A DNA stretch of 64,000 nucleotides from Synechococcus sp. HJ21-Hayes. Lineage in GTDB: Bacteria; Cyanobacteriota; Cyanobacteriia; PCC-6307; Cyanobiaceae. Every line of letters begins with the position of its first letter. Within the stretch, counting starts at the first letter, position 1. The notes beneath the pieces were generated by a model. It ran no database searches, had not been told where the DNA came from, and worked only from the letters and a program-made list of their open reading frames with translations. Where the stretch lies: NCBI RefSeq assembly GCF_024345835.1, contig NZ_JAGQBW010000008.1, positions 1 to 64,000 of the forward strand, given 5' to 3'. The position numbers and the translations under genes were made by a program. Below, piece after piece: positions 31,679 to 40,908 of this stretch.

Positions 31679-32200
31679 ATGGATTTTTCCCTTCCCCAGG
31701 CCTACCTGATCGGTCTGATTGTGCTGCTGGGCACTGCGGCAGTGCTGGTAGCCCGACAGCTCCTATTGGTTCGCCGCGATGAAGCCGCCTTGGCCCGGCT
31801 CGAGGCCCCAGGCCAGGACGCCCCTCGCTCCGCGGCTGAGCTCTACGAGTTGGGCTCCGTGCAATTGCGCAAACGCCTCTATGGCCAAGCCGCTGAAAGC
31901 CTCAAGCTGGCTGCCAAACGTGCCGGCGACGAGCCCTCGGAGGCCCAAGCGCTGATTGAGAACGCCCTGGGCTTCTCCTTGGCGGCTCAGAACAATTACG
32001 CCGCAGCCATCAAGCACTACCGGGCAGCCCTCAAGGCCAAGGCCGACTACCCGGTAGCCCTCAACAACCTGGCCTTCGCCCTGGAAAAGCAGCAAAAGCC
32101 GGATGAGGCTCGCAGTACTTACCAACAAGTGCTTGAACTCGATAGTGCCAACCGCACGGCCCAAAAACGCCTGAAACGGCTCGAGCGCACCGCCGCTTAA
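31679..32200 (+). CDS. Membrane-anchored TPR protein
   Basis: 173 aa, ATG start. One N-terminal TM segment (AYLIGLIVLLGTAAVLVARQ) is followed by at least three TPR-type repeats, visible as YELGSVQLRKRLYGQAAESL, NALGFSLAAQNNYAAAIKHY and NLAFALEKQQKPDEARSTY. It probably acts as a scaffold at the cytoplasmic or thylakoid membrane. In cyanobacteria a TPR gene commonly follows rplT. The transcript ends at a strong terminator right at the stop codon. Confidence 0.85.
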   Translation: MDFSLPQAYLIGLIVLLGTAAVLVARQLLLVRRDEAALARLEAPGQDAPRSAAELYELGSVQLRKRLYGQAAESLKLAAKRAGDEPSEAQALIENALGFSLAAQNNYAAAIKHYRAALKAKADYPVALNNLAFALEKQQKPDEARSTYQQVLELDSANRTAQKRLKRLERTAA

Positions 32201-32227
32201 AAAAGCCGCCCGTTGGGGCGGCTTTTT
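32201..32227 (+). terminator. Rho-independent terminator
   Basis: AAAAGCCGCC (32201-32210) pairs with GGCGGCTTTT (32217-32226) around a 6-nt loop and ends in a T run. Because the stem has A and T flanks it could serve both the TPR gene and the convergent gene at 32265. Confidence 0.85.
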
Positions 32228-32264
32228 GCTGTCTATCCCAGGGGCTCTGCCGCTAGGGCTGTGC

Positions 32265-32798
32265 TCACCAGAGGCCGCGGATGACCTGGCCTGAGCTGGG
32301 GGTCGATGCCGCCACAGGGGTGAGCACCAGCTGACCGCCGGGATTGGTAAGCCTCGGCGCCACCCAGCCGCTAAGACCAAAACCCTGCAGGCCCAGGAAT
32401 CCACCACCGATCTCGAGGCCAGTCATCTCCAACTTGCCAAGTAGCAGCAGATCCAACTGATCGGACTTGGCATTGAGATTGCCCTGCACCGGCGCAGACG
32501 CAGAGCCCACGGTGATTTGCCCGCGTACATCCACCATTTGACCCAAGGCCGTGGCAGAGGCGAGCGTGAGCTCCACGGTGAGCGGCGCACCACCGGCAAA
32601 GGGCTGATACGTTCCGCTCCACTGGCGCGGCATCTGCTGGGCGAGCACACCCGCCCGGGCCACGGGATCGAAGGTTTCCACCGGAGCCATCTCCCCCAGG
32701 AAGGAAGCCTGGCCCGCCAGGGGCGAGGTAGCCGGAGGCGTGAACGGCACGTAACTCCCCACCGGCAGGGGATTGGCGGCGAGCAGCAGCGGAATCAC
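32265..32798 (-). CDS. Conserved protein of unknown function
   Basis: 177 aa, ATG start. It is rich in Gly, Pro, Leu and Val with predicted beta structure. Recurrent hydrophobic/polar alternation ([20 protein letters not shown]) suggests a beta-sandwich or barrel. A short hydrophobic N-terminus ([14 protein letters not shown]) may be a weak signal peptide. No catalytic motif is visible. It is divergent from thiG, with 75 bp between the starts. Confidence 0.65.
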   Translation of the reverse strand: MIPLLLAANPLPVGSYVPFTPPATSPLAGQASFLGEMAPVETFDPVARAGVLAQQMPRQWSGTYQPFAGGAPLTVELTLASATALGQMVDVRGQITVGSASAPVQGNLNAKSDQLDLLLLGKLEMTGLEIGGGFLGLQGFGLSGWVAPRLTNPGGQLVLTPVAASTPSSGQVIRGLW

Positions 32799-32873
32799 GA
32801 TGGGGGTGGATTAGTGGAGGAAAGGCTAGAGGGCCTCGGGGCATCGAGCAGTGCCACGCGGTACGTTCGCTGC

Positions 32874-33734
32874 ATGGCCCCATCTCCCGATTTGTCCGCC
32901 ACCAGCCCCCTTGCCGGAATCCAGCCCTCCATGGCCCTGGCACCCGACCCCTTGGTGATCGGGGGCCGCAGCTTCGGCAGCCGCCTGATGACCGGCACCG
33001 GCAAATACCCCAGCCTGGCCGCCATGCAAGCCAGCCTGGACAGCAGCGCCTGCGACATCGTGACCGTGGCCGTTCGGCGGGTGCAGACCGTGGCCGCCGG
33101 CCATGAGGGACTCATGGAGGCCATCGACTGGCAGCGGATCTGGATGTTGCCGAACACCGCCGGCTGCGCCACCGCCGAGGAGGCCATCCGCGTGGCCCGG
33201 CTGGGGCGGGAGCTGGCGAAACTGGCGGGCCAGGAAGACAACGCCTTTGTGAAGCTGGAGGTGATTCCCGACTCGAAGCACCTGCTGCCCGACCCATTCG
33301 GCACCCTGGAGGCCGCCGAACAGTTGGTGAAGGAGGGCTTCACGGTGCTGCCCTACATCAATGCCGATCCGCTGCTGGCCAAACGGTTGGAAGAGGTGGG
33401 CTGCGCCACGGTGATGCCTCTGGGCTCACCGATCGGCTCCGGCCAGGGCATCCGCAACGCGGCCAACATCGCCCTGATCATTGAGAACGCCACGGTGCCG
33501 GTGGTGGTGGATGCCGGCATTGGCGTGCCGAGCGAGGCCGCCCAGGCCATGGAAATGGGAGCCGATGCCCTGTTGATCAACAGCGCCATCGCCCTGGCGG
33601 GGGATCCCGCCGCCATGGCCCAGGCCATGGCCCAGGCCTGCAGCGCCGGGCGCACCGCCTTCCGGGCCGGGCGCCTGCCGATCCGCGCCAGCGCCAGTGC
33701 CAGCTCGCCCACAGCGGGCCGCATCGGCACGTAA
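32874..33734 (+). CDS. thiG: Thiazole synthase
   Basis: 286 aa from the ATG at 32874; longer starts have no family support. It makes the thiazole phosphate of thiamine from deoxyxylulose phosphate, dehydroglycine and ThiS-thiocarboxylate. Signs: [38 protein letters not shown], the Schiff-base Lys in [16 protein letters not shown] near residue 125, and [15 protein letters not shown] near residue 181. About 20 N-terminal residues precede the core. No thiamine riboswitch was recognised upstream. Confidence 0.96.
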   Translation: MAPSPDLSATSPLAGIQPSMALAPDPLVIGGRSFGSRLMTGTGKYPSLAAMQASLDSSACDIVTVAVRRVQTVAAGHEGLMEAIDWQRIWMLPNTAGCATAEEAIRVARLGRELAKLAGQEDNAFVKLEVIPDSKHLLPDPFGTLEAAEQLVKEGFTVLPYINADPLLAKRLEEVGCATVMPLGSPIGSGQGIRNAANIALIIENATVPVVVDAGIGVPSEAAQAMEMGADALLINSAIALAGDPAAMAQAMAQACSAGRTAFRAGRLPIRASASASSPTAGRIGT

Positions 33735-33804
33735 AGGTTCGCCGCCAGGGGGGAGCCAAAACCGGCGGAGCTCCGTAGCGTCGCGTCAACCACATCCCAG
33801 TGCC

Positions 33805-33972
33805 ATGCAGGTCACAGAAGAGGACGGCGGCAGGCTCAACGCCTTTGCCAAGGAACCCCGTATGGAGGTGATGGTCGCCGGTGAGAGTCCCAGCGGCAAC
33901 AGCCGTGTGCTGCTGATCGGTGGGGGCCTGCTGGTGCTGCTGATGCTGGCGGTGGCGGTGGGGATCAGCTGA
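33805..33972 (+). CDS. psb34: Psb34-like photosystem II assembly / HLIP-related small protein
   Basis: 55 aa, ATG start. The N-terminus TEEDGGRLNAFAKEPRMEV is the signature of the ssl1498/Psb34 family, a short soluble head before one TM helix (VLLIGGGLLVLLMLAVAVGI). Psb34 binds PSII assembly intermediates near CP47, where HLIPs also attach. The assignment rests on the N-terminal motif, overall size and single TM. It lies alone between thiG and sqdB. Confidence 0.8.
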   Translation: MQVTEEDGGRLNAFAKEPRMEVMVAGESPSGNSRVLLIGGGLLVLLMLAVAVGIS

Positions 33973-34028
33973 ATCCCTGTAGTAGCTTGCCCTGACGGAG
34001 CGATCGCTCGTTCAGCAGGAGTTCAGGG

Positions 34029-35222
34029 GTGAAGGTTCTCGTTCTCGGCGGCGACGGCTTCTGCGGTTGGCCCTGTGCCGTGAACCTTGCCGACGGCGGC
34101 CACGACGTGGTGATCGTTGACAACCTCAGCCGACGCAAGATCGACATCGACCTGGAGGTGGAGTCGCTCACGCCAATCGCCACCATGGGCGACCGGCTCA
34201 AGGCCTGGGAACAGGTGGGTGGCCTGCCGATGCGGTTTGTTCACCTCGACATTGCCAACGAATACGACCGGCTGCTGGAGCTGCTGCGGCAGGAGCGGCC
34301 TGATTCCGTGGTGCACTTCGCCGAGCAGCGGGCCGCGCCCTACTCGATGAAGAGCAGCGCCACCAAGCGCTACACCGTTGACAACAACGTCAACGGCACC
34401 CACAACCTTCTGGCCGCCATCGTGGAGAGCGGCCTCGACATCCACATCGTGCACCTGGGCACGATGGGTGTGTATGGCTACGGCTCCCACCGCGGCGCCA
34501 CCATCCCTGAGGGCTACCTCAAGGTGGAAGTGCCCCAGCCGGACGGCTCGCGCTTCGAGGAGGAGATCCTGCACCCGGCCAGCCCGGGCAGCGTCTATCA
34601 CATGACCAAGACGCTGGATCAGCTGCTGTTCCTCTACTACAACAAGAACGACCAAATCCGCATCACCGACCTGCACCAAGGGATCGTGTGGGGCACCAAC
34701 ACCGAGGCCACCGAGCGCGACCCACGCCTCACCAATCGCTTCGACTACGACGGTGACTACGGAACCGTGCTCAACCGCTTCCTGATGCAGGCGGCCATCG
34801 GCTATCCGCTCACCGTTCATGGCACCGGCGGCCAGACCCGCGCCTTCATCCACATCCGCGACTCGGTGAAGTGCGTGCAGCTGGCCCTGGAAAACCCCCC
34901 GGGCAGGGGTGAGCGGGTGAAGATCTTCAACCAGATGACCGAGAGCCACCAAGTGGGTGAACTGGCCCGCAAGGTGGCGAGTCTCACCGGAGCCGAGATC
35001 AACTACCTGCCCAACCCCCGCAACGAGGCCGTCGAGAACGACCTGATCGTGGACAACCGCTGTTTCATCGAGCTGGGGCTCAATCCCACCACCCTCGACG
35101 ACGGCCTTCTGGCAGAAGTGGTGGACGTGGCACGCCGCTGGGCCGACCGCTGCGACCGCAGTCGCATTCCCTGCGTCTCTGCCTGGACCCAGGCCCAGGC
35201 CCAGGCCATCCAGGTCACCTGA
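34029..35222 (+). CDS. sqdB: UDP-sulfoquinovose synthase
   Basis: 397 aa, GTG start. It is an extended SDR enzyme that makes UDP-sulfoquinovose from UDP-glucose and sulfite for the thylakoid sulfolipid SQDG. The NAD-binding VLVLGGDGFCGWPCAVNLAD, HFAEQRAAPYSMKS near residue 97, and the catalytic region VYHMTKTLDQLLF (YxxxK-like) are present, as is the SqdB-specific WGTNTEATERDPRLTNRFDY. The sqdX gene follows 14 bp later; the pair forms the sulfolipid operon. Confidence 0.97.
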   Translation: MKVLVLGGDGFCGWPCAVNLADGGHDVVIVDNLSRRKIDIDLEVESLTPIATMGDRLKAWEQVGGLPMRFVHLDIANEYDRLLELLRQERPDSVVHFAEQRAAPYSMKSSATKRYTVDNNVNGTHNLLAAIVESGLDIHIVHLGTMGVYGYGSHRGATIPEGYLKVEVPQPDGSRFEEEILHPASPGSVYHMTKTLDQLLFLYYNKNDQIRITDLHQGIVWGTNTEATERDPRLTNRFDYDGDYGTVLNRFLMQAAIGYPLTVHGTGGQTRAFIHIRDSVKCVQLALENPPGRGERVKIFNQMTESHQVGELARKVASLTGAEINYLPNPRNEAVENDLIVDNRCFIELGLNPTTLDDGLLAEVVDVARRWADRCDRSRIPCVSAWTQAQAQAIQVT

Positions 35223-35236
35223 GCCGGACACCCCCC

Positions 35237-36388
35237 TTGAAGATCGCCCTCTTCACCGAGACCTTCCTGCCGAAGGTTGACGGCATCGTGACCCGGCTCA
35301 CCAAGACGGTGCAGCATCTGGTGGCGGCCGGCGATGAGGTGCTGATCTTCTGCCCCGAGGGTGCGCCGGACACCTACATGGGGGCCCAAGTGGTTGGTGT
35401 GCCTGCCATGCCGCTACCCCTCTACCCCGAGCTGAAGCTGGCCCTGCCGCGCCCGATGGTGTCCGAGGCACTGGACGCATTTCAGCCGGATCTGGTGCAT
35501 GTGGTGAACCCAGCGGTGCTGGGCCTGGGGGGCATATGGCTGGCCAAGAGCAAGGGCTACCCCCTAGTGGCGAGCTACCACACCCACCTGCCCAAATACC
35601 TGGAGCACTACGGCCTAGGAATGCTGGAACCGGTGCTGTGGGAACTGCTCAAGGCGGCCCACAACCAGGCCCAGCTCAACCTCTGCACCTCCACGGCGAT
35701 GGTGGCCGAGCTGAGTGAGAAGGGCATCCAGCACACGGCCCTGTGGCAGCGGGGGGTGGACACGGAGATGTTCCGCCCCGAACTGCGCAGCCAAGCCATG
35801 CGCGAGCGGCTGCTGGGCGGCCGCAGTAACACCGGCAAGCTGCTGCTGTACATCGGTCGCCTCTCCGCGGAAAAGCAGATCGAACGCATCCGCCCGGTGC
35901 TGGATGCCCTGCCCGAGGCCCGCCTGGCCCTGGTGGGTGATGGCCCTTTCCGCCAGCAGCTGGAAACCCTGTTTGCTGGCAGCGCCGCCACATTCGTGGG
36001 CTACCTGGCGGGAGAGGAGCTGGCAAGCGCCTACGCCAGCGCCGATGCCTTCCTATTCCCCAGCAGCACCGAGACCCTGGGGTTGGTGCTGCTGGAAGCC
36101 ATGGCGGCCGGCTGCCCCGTAGTGGGCGCCAACCGCGGCGGCATCCCCGACATCGTGAGCGATGGGATCAACGGCTGCCTGTATGAGCCCGATGGCCCCG
36201 ACGGCGGTGCCGGCAGCCTCACGGCCGCCACCGAGCGACTACTGGGGGATGCCAGCCAGCGCCAACAACTGCGCCGCAACGCCCGGGACGAAGCGGAGCG
36301 CTGGGGCTGGGCCGGCGCCACCGAGCAACTGCGCGGCTATTACCGCCAAGTGCTCAGCCAGCGGGGGACCCCCGCCCTGGCGGGCTGA
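35237..36388 (+). CDS. sqdX: UDP-sulfoquinovose:diacylglycerol sulfoquinovosyltransferase
   Basis: 383 aa, TTG start close behind sqdB. It is a GT-B (family 4) enzyme that transfers sulfoquinovose to diacylglycerol. Signs: FTETFLPKVDGIVTRLTKTV, SYHTHLPKYLEHYGLG near residue 117, RGVDTEMFRPE, LYIGRLSAEKQIERI and FPSSTETLGLVLLEAMAAG with the E-x7-E donor motif. The 3' end overlaps the convergent PBP gene by 35 bp. Confidence 0.95.
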   Translation: MKIALFTETFLPKVDGIVTRLTKTVQHLVAAGDEVLIFCPEGAPDTYMGAQVVGVPAMPLPLYPELKLALPRPMVSEALDAFQPDLVHVVNPAVLGLGGIWLAKSKGYPLVASYHTHLPKYLEHYGLGMLEPVLWELLKAAHNQAQLNLCTSTAMVAELSEKGIQHTALWQRGVDTEMFRPELRSQAMRERLLGGRSNTGKLLLYIGRLSAEKQIERIRPVLDALPEARLALVGDGPFRQQLETLFAGSAATFVGYLAGEELASAYASADAFLFPSSTETLGLVLLEAMAAGCPVVGANRGGIPDIVSDGINGCLYEPDGPDGGAGSLTAATERLLGDASQRQQLRRNARDEAERWGWAGATEQLRGYYRQVLSQRGTPALAG

Positions 36389-38117
36389 CGCCGCGGAACC
36401 AGGTGGTCATCAGCGCCTTCACCATGGGGGCCGCAACGGTTCCGCCATAGCCGCCGCTGTTTTCGCCGAAGGCCACGATCACCAGGGTGGGTTTCTGGGC
36501 AGGGGCATAGCCCCCAAACCAGGCGTGGTCCGGCCGCGGCGGATCCTCGGCCGTGCCGGTCTTGCCAGCTACCGGAGGCAGGCTGGGATCGTTGAGGATC
36601 GTGGCGGTGCCGTTGGTCACCACCTGGCGCAAGCCATCGTGCAGCACTCTGAGGGTGGCGGGCTTGAGGCCGATCCAGGTGCGCTTGGTGGGACGCTCCA
36701 CCAGGTGAGGGGTCACCAACCAGCCGCCATTGGCCACCGCCGCGTAGAGCCGCGCCATCTGCAGGGGCGTCACCGTTACGGCGCCCTGGCCGATGGAGGA
36801 GGTGATGGTGTCCACGGGCGTCCAGGGCTCCCCGAGCACCTTCTTCTTCCAGGCCTGGTCCCCCAGCAACCCAGGGGTTTCCTCATCCGCCAGCTCAATG
36901 CCCGTGAGGCTGCCGTAGCCCAGGCGCCGGGCGGCCTTGAACAGGCCATCCGGTCCCACCTTGAGGCCGAGCTGGTAGTAGAAGCTGTTGCTGCTAACCG
37001 CCAGGGCCATGCGGTGGCCGATGGAACCGAAGGCGCCATGGTCGCCGTAGCACTGGCCGTAGTAGCAGAAGGAATTCATTGTGGGCAGCGTGCCGTCCGC
37101 CGGTAGCGCCCCCGATTCGATCCCGGCGATGGTGGTCACCAGCTTGAAGGTGCTGGCCGGCGGAAACCCCTGGAAGGCTCGGTTCAGCATCGGTGCCTCA
37201 GGCCGGCTGAGGGCATTCCACTGGGCCGTGGTGGGGCCCGTGGAGAACATGTTGGGGTCGAAATTGGGGCGGCTAGCCATGGCCCGGATCGCCCCGGTCT
37301 GGGGATCCATGGCGATGATCGCCCCCTTGCGCACCGTATCGAGAGCCCGCTCGGCGGCCTTCTGCAGCTCCAGATCCAGGGTGAGGCGCAGATCCTTGCC
37401 CGCCTTGGCCTGCTTATCCCCCAGCACCCGCTGCACCTGGCCGGCCGCATTCACCTCCAGCTGCTGGCCGCCCCATTCCCCACGCAGATGCGATTCAAAG
37501 GCGCTCTCGATGCCACTGCGACCGATCCGGTCCTGCACCCGATAGCCCTTCTCCTCAAGCTTGTCGTATTCCTCGGCCGTGATCGCGCTGGTGTAGCCGA
37601 GCACATGGGAGCCAAGGCTGCCGTAGGGGTAGGCGCGCAGGTAATCCACATCCACCTCCGCCCCCTTCAAGGTGGGGGCCTGTTCGCGGAAGCGCAGCAC
37701 CTGCTCCGGCTTAAGGCTGTGGGCCAGCTCAATGCGATAACCCTCGTCGTTGGCACCGGCCTGGCGCTTCTGATCCAGCAGCGGGGCGGGAATCCCGATA
37801 ACACTGGCGAGTTGGCCACGCAAGGCCGGCCACTGGGCGGCACTCACCTGGCGGGGCTGGATGTAGAGGTTGTAGGTGAGCTGGCTGGACACCAACACCT
37901 GGCCATGGCGATCCAGGATCCGGCCCCGCATCGGGTTGCGGGGCACCAGGCGGATGCGGTTTTCATCGGCGCGGGCACGGTTCTCGCTGCCGTGCACCAG
38001 TTGCAACCAGGCCAGGCGCAAGCCCATGGCACCGGCCAGGGCCACCACCAGAGCCAGCAGGATCGCCGGCTGTTGCTGCATGCCGGAATGGCGATGGGAG
38101 GTTGGCGCCAGACCCAC
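36354..38117 (-). CDS. mrdA: Class B penicillin-binding protein 2 (peptidoglycan transpeptidase)
   Basis: 587 aa; an internal ATG 36 bp downstream, just before the TM segment, may be the true start. The order is: an N-terminal TM (AILLALVVALAGAMGLRL), a dimerisation domain with NPMRGRILDRHGQVL, then the transpeptidase with the active-site Ser in PPASTFKLV, SSN in ALAVSSNSFYY and KTGTAE. It crosslinks peptidoglycan during elongation together with RodA. The C-terminus overlaps sqdX by 35 bp on the other strand. Confidence 0.94.
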   Translation of the reverse strand: MGLAPTSHRHSGMQQQPAILLALVVALAGAMGLRLAWLQLVHGSENRARADENRIRLVPRNPMRGRILDRHGQVLVSSQLTYNLYIQPRQVSAAQWPALRGQLASVIGIPAPLLDQKRQAGANDEGYRIELAHSLKPEQVLRFREQAPTLKGAEVDVDYLRAYPYGSLGSHVLGYTSAITAEEYDKLEEKGYRVQDRIGRSGIESAFESHLRGEWGGQQLEVNAAGQVQRVLGDKQAKAGKDLRLTLDLELQKAAERALDTVRKGAIIAMDPQTGAIRAMASRPNFDPNMFSTGPTTAQWNALSRPEAPMLNRAFQGFPPASTFKLVTTIAGIESGALPADGTLPTMNSFCYYGQCYGDHGAFGSIGHRMALAVSSNSFYYQLGLKVGPDGLFKAARRLGYGSLTGIELADEETPGLLGDQAWKKKVLGEPWTPVDTITSSIGQGAVTVTPLQMARLYAAVANGGWLVTPHLVERPTKRTWIGLKPATLRVLHDGLRQVVTNGTATILNDPSLPPVAGKTGTAEDPPRPDHAWFGGYAPAQKPTLVIVAFGENSGGYGGTVAAPMVKALMTTWFRGVSPPGRGSPAG

Positions 38118-38122
38118 GGGCC

Positions 38123-38506
38123 TCAGGCTCCCTCAGCGGCCAGGCGCTGCTCCAGCACCGCGAGCCGCTCGGCGATGCGGCCGAGGGTGCGCTGCAGCTC
38201 GCTGTGGTCGCTGGCGCCCAGCTCGGGGGATGCCGCGTCCGCAGGAGCATCGGGCACCGTTTCCACGCTGACCTTCATCACGGGATTGCCCAGGCCCGGC
38301 TGCAGGCGATCCAATCCATCCCGGACGCTGCGCGCCGCAGCATCACCCTCCTGCTTGAGCTGACCCAGGGGATCGGCGGTGGTGGTGAAGGCCTCCACCA
38401 CATCCTTGGCGCCGCCGCGGCGGGCCCGCTCCACCACGGCCATACCCACGGGGAGCACCTCCTGCATCAGAGCCAGGCGCAAGCTATCGAGGGGATCAGC
38501 CGCCAT
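38123..38506 (-). CDS. Conserved protein of unknown function
   Basis: 127 aa, ATG start. It is a soluble, helical-looking protein. The middle, GGAKDVVEAFTTTADPLGQL, and the helical C-terminus, ELQRTLGRIAERLAVLEQRL, suggest a short coiled coil. No family recognised. It is 5 bp upstream of the PBP2 gene on the same strand and likely co-transcribed with it. Confidence 0.65.
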   Translation of the reverse strand: MAADPLDSLRLALMQEVLPVGMAVVERARRGGAKDVVEAFTTTADPLGQLKQEGDAAARSVRDGLDRLQPGLGNPVMKVSVETVPDAPADAASPELGASDHSELQRTLGRIAERLAVLEQRLAAEGA

Positions 38507-38573
38507 GGTGAGCCGGTCGTGCCGGGAACCTCAAGGAGTCCCAGTCTGCAGTGCCCCGGAACCCGGCGGGCGC

Positions 38574-39221
38574 TCAGGGCTGGCGCTCGATGCCGGGCTG
38601 GACGATCTGCTGGCGGCAGAACTGCTGGCTCCCCAGCCACCAGCCACCAGCCCCAGCCAGCACCAGCAGGGCACTCATGGGCAGCAAGGCCTGGCGGGTC
38701 ACGGGCAGGATCAGCCACTCGCCCCAATCCCGCACCACCCGCTCACGGTCGAAACGGCGGCGTTCGTTGTCCAGCTGCTGCTGGCGGCGCTTGAGCGACT
38801 TGGCCACCCAGCGCTCAAACGAGCGCTTCTTAGTGACAGCCATCTTGCGCTCCACTTCGAGCAAATGCCCCGCACTGAGCTCGGGGTTGAAGGTGCTGAT
38901 CAGCTCCAGGCTCTTGAGGAACATCTCCACAGCGCCATCCTTGATGGCTGCGTCCTCCGGGGCGAGCAGATCCCAGGCCAGCTCGGGATAGAAGCGGGTG
39001 CGGTTGCTGCTGATCTGCTCCTCCGGCAGCTGGCCCGGCTCCCGCAACCAGCGGTCGGTGTTGGCGTCAAAACGCCGCCAGTAGAGGAAGGGATTGAGGT
39101 AAATAACCTTGCCAGCCAGCTCAATGCTGTCCTGCTGAAGACGGCGCTGCAGCTGGAGGTCCTGCTGAGGGGCGGCGGTCAAGGCACCAGGGCTGGGGGC
39201 CCCGAGGGTAACGGAGCCCAT
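38574..39221 (-). CDS. Conserved protein with one C-terminal TM segment
   Basis: 215 aa, ATG start. A soluble region of about 170 residues (VIYLNPFLYWRRFDANTDRW, TRFYPELAWDLLAPEDAAIK) is followed by a basic helical stretch (KKRSFERWVAKSLKRRQQQ) and a hydrophobic segment near residues 180-198 (LLPMSALLVLAGAGGWWLG). A tail-anchored topology is inferred. I do not recognise the family. Lies between guaA and the gene at 38506 on the same strand. Confidence 0.65.
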   Translation of the reverse strand: MGSVTLGAPSPGALTAAPQQDLQLQRRLQQDSIELAGKVIYLNPFLYWRRFDANTDRWLREPGQLPEEQISSNRTRFYPELAWDLLAPEDAAIKDGAVEMFLKSLELISTFNPELSAGHLLEVERKMAVTKKRSFERWVAKSLKRRQQQLDNERRRFDRERVVRDWGEWLILPVTRQALLPMSALLVLAGAGGWWLGSQQFCRQQIVQPGIERQP

Positions 39222-39240
39222 CGGGACCCGCCAGCTCAGC

Positions 39241-40836
39241 TCACTCCCATTCGATCGTGCCGGGGGGCTTGCTGGTGATGTCCAGCACCACCCGGTTCAC
39301 GCCCTTCACCTCGTTCACGATGCGGTTGGAGATCGTCTCGAGCAGGTCATAGGGCAGGCGCGACCAATCGGCCGTCATCCCGTCTTCCGACGAGACACAG
39401 CGCAGCACGATCGGGAAGGCATAGGTGCGCTTGTCGCCCATCACCCCCACGCTGCGCACCGGCAGCAGCACCGCAAAGGCCTGCCAGATCTCGTTGTAGA
39501 GACCGGCCTCCTTCACCTCCTCGCGCACGATCAGATCGGCATCGCGCAGGATGTTCAGCTTCTCGCTGGTCACTTCCCCGAGGATGCGGATCGCCAGGCC
39601 TGGGCCTGGGAAGGGGTGGCGACCCACAATCTCCTGGGGCAGCCCCAAGCTGCGGCCCACCTTGCGCACCTCGTCCTTGAACAGGCGGCGCAGGGGCTCC
39701 ACCAGCTTGAACTGCAGATCTTTGGGCAGGCCGCCCACGTTGTGGTGGCTCTTGATCTTCACCGCCACCCGCTCGCCGGTCTTGGGGTCCACGTTGGTGC
39801 CGGCGCTCTCGATCACATCGGGGTACAGGGTGCCCTGGGCGAGGTAGTCGAAGGGGCCGAGGCGCTTGCTCTCCTCCTCGAACACCCGGATGAACTCCGT
39901 GCCGATCAGCTTGCGCTTCTCTTCCGGATCTGTAACTCCATCGAGCTTGTTGATGAAGCGCTCGCGGGCATTGATGTATTCCACGTTGATGTGGAAGCGC
40001 TTGTCGAAGAACTCCACCAGGAACTCGGGCTCGCCTTTGCGCATGAAGCCCTGGTCGATGAACATGCAGGTGAGCTGATCCCCGATCGCCTTGTGCAACA
40101 GGAAGGCGAGGGTGGAGGAATCCACGCCGCCCGAGAGGGCCAGCAACACCCGCTTGTCGCCCACCTGCCGGCGCACGTCCTCGACGGCCTCATCGATGAA
40201 GGCGGCGGTGGTCCAATCGGCCTCACAACCACAGATGTGGTAAACGAAGTTGCGCAGCAGGGCCATACCGCAGCTGGAGTGCACCACCTCGGGGTGGAAC
40301 TGCACGCCGTATAGGCGGCGCTGGTGGTCGGCAACGGCCGCCTCGGGCGTGTTGTCGGTGTGGGCTAACCGCACGAACCCCTCGGGCAGGCGCTCCACGG
40401 AATCGCCGTGGCTCATCCACATCGTTGAGCCGTCCTCCACGTTGGTGAGCAGGTCGATCGGGTCGTCCACGTGGAGCGGTGCCTTGCCGTATTCAGCGCG
40501 GCCGGCGGCCACCACCGAGCCCCCCAGCTGCTGCACCATCAGTTGCATGCCGTAGCAAACGCCAAGCACGGGAATGCCGAGGTTCCAGATCTCCGGATCA
40601 CACACCGGCGCGTGCTCGGCGTACACGGAACTGGGGCCGCCGCTGAGGATGATGCCCCTGGGATTGATGGCCTTCAGCTCCTCGGCCGTGGTGCCGTACC
40701 CCATCACCAGGGAGAACACCTCGGTTTCCCGCACCCGCCGAGCAATCAGCTCCGAATACTGGGAACCGAAATCGAGGATCACGATCGCCGGATGGCGGTT
40801 CGTTTCACCGATGGCGGTGGGGGTCACGTCAGACAT
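39241..40836 (-). CDS. guaA: GMP synthase (glutamine-hydrolysing)
   Basis: 531 aa, ATG start. It aminates XMP to GMP. The N-terminal class I amidotransferase has the nucleophile in [15 protein letters not shown] near residue 97 and the His/Glu part in [11 protein letters not shown]. The ATP pyrophosphatase has [17 protein letters not shown] near residue 234, and the C-terminal dimerisation domain ends with the GMP-binding KPPGTIEWE. Length is normal. Confidence 0.98.
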   Translation of the reverse strand: MSDVTPTAIGETNRHPAIVILDFGSQYSELIARRVRETEVFSLVMGYGTTAEELKAINPRGIILSGGPSSVYAEHAPVCDPEIWNLGIPVLGVCYGMQLMVQQLGGSVVAAGRAEYGKAPLHVDDPIDLLTNVEDGSTMWMSHGDSVERLPEGFVRLAHTDNTPEAAVADHQRRLYGVQFHPEVVHSSCGMALLRNFVYHICGCEADWTTAAFIDEAVEDVRRQVGDKRVLLALSGGVDSSTLAFLLHKAIGDQLTCMFIDQGFMRKGEPEFLVEFFDKRFHINVEYINARERFINKLDGVTDPEEKRKLIGTEFIRVFEEESKRLGPFDYLAQGTLYPDVIESAGTNVDPKTGERVAVKIKSHHNVGGLPKDLQFKLVEPLRRLFKDEVRKVGRSLGLPQEIVGRHPFPGPGLAIRILGEVTSEKLNILRDADLIVREEVKEAGLYNEIWQAFAVLLPVRSVGVMGDKRTYAFPIVLRCVSSEDGMTADWSRLPYDLLETISNRIVNEVKGVNRVVLDITSKPPGTIEWE

Positions 40837-40908
40837 GTGAGCGAATCTCTATCTGCGCTCGTGGGCGTGCCGGCGGCGGTCGCCCGAGCAATCTCTTCAC
40901 CCTAGATC

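Noticed and set aside
34000-34012. A HIP1 palindrome (GCGATCGC)
   Set aside because: A single copy was noticed, so it is not the highly iterated pattern seen in other cyanobacteria and explains nothing here.
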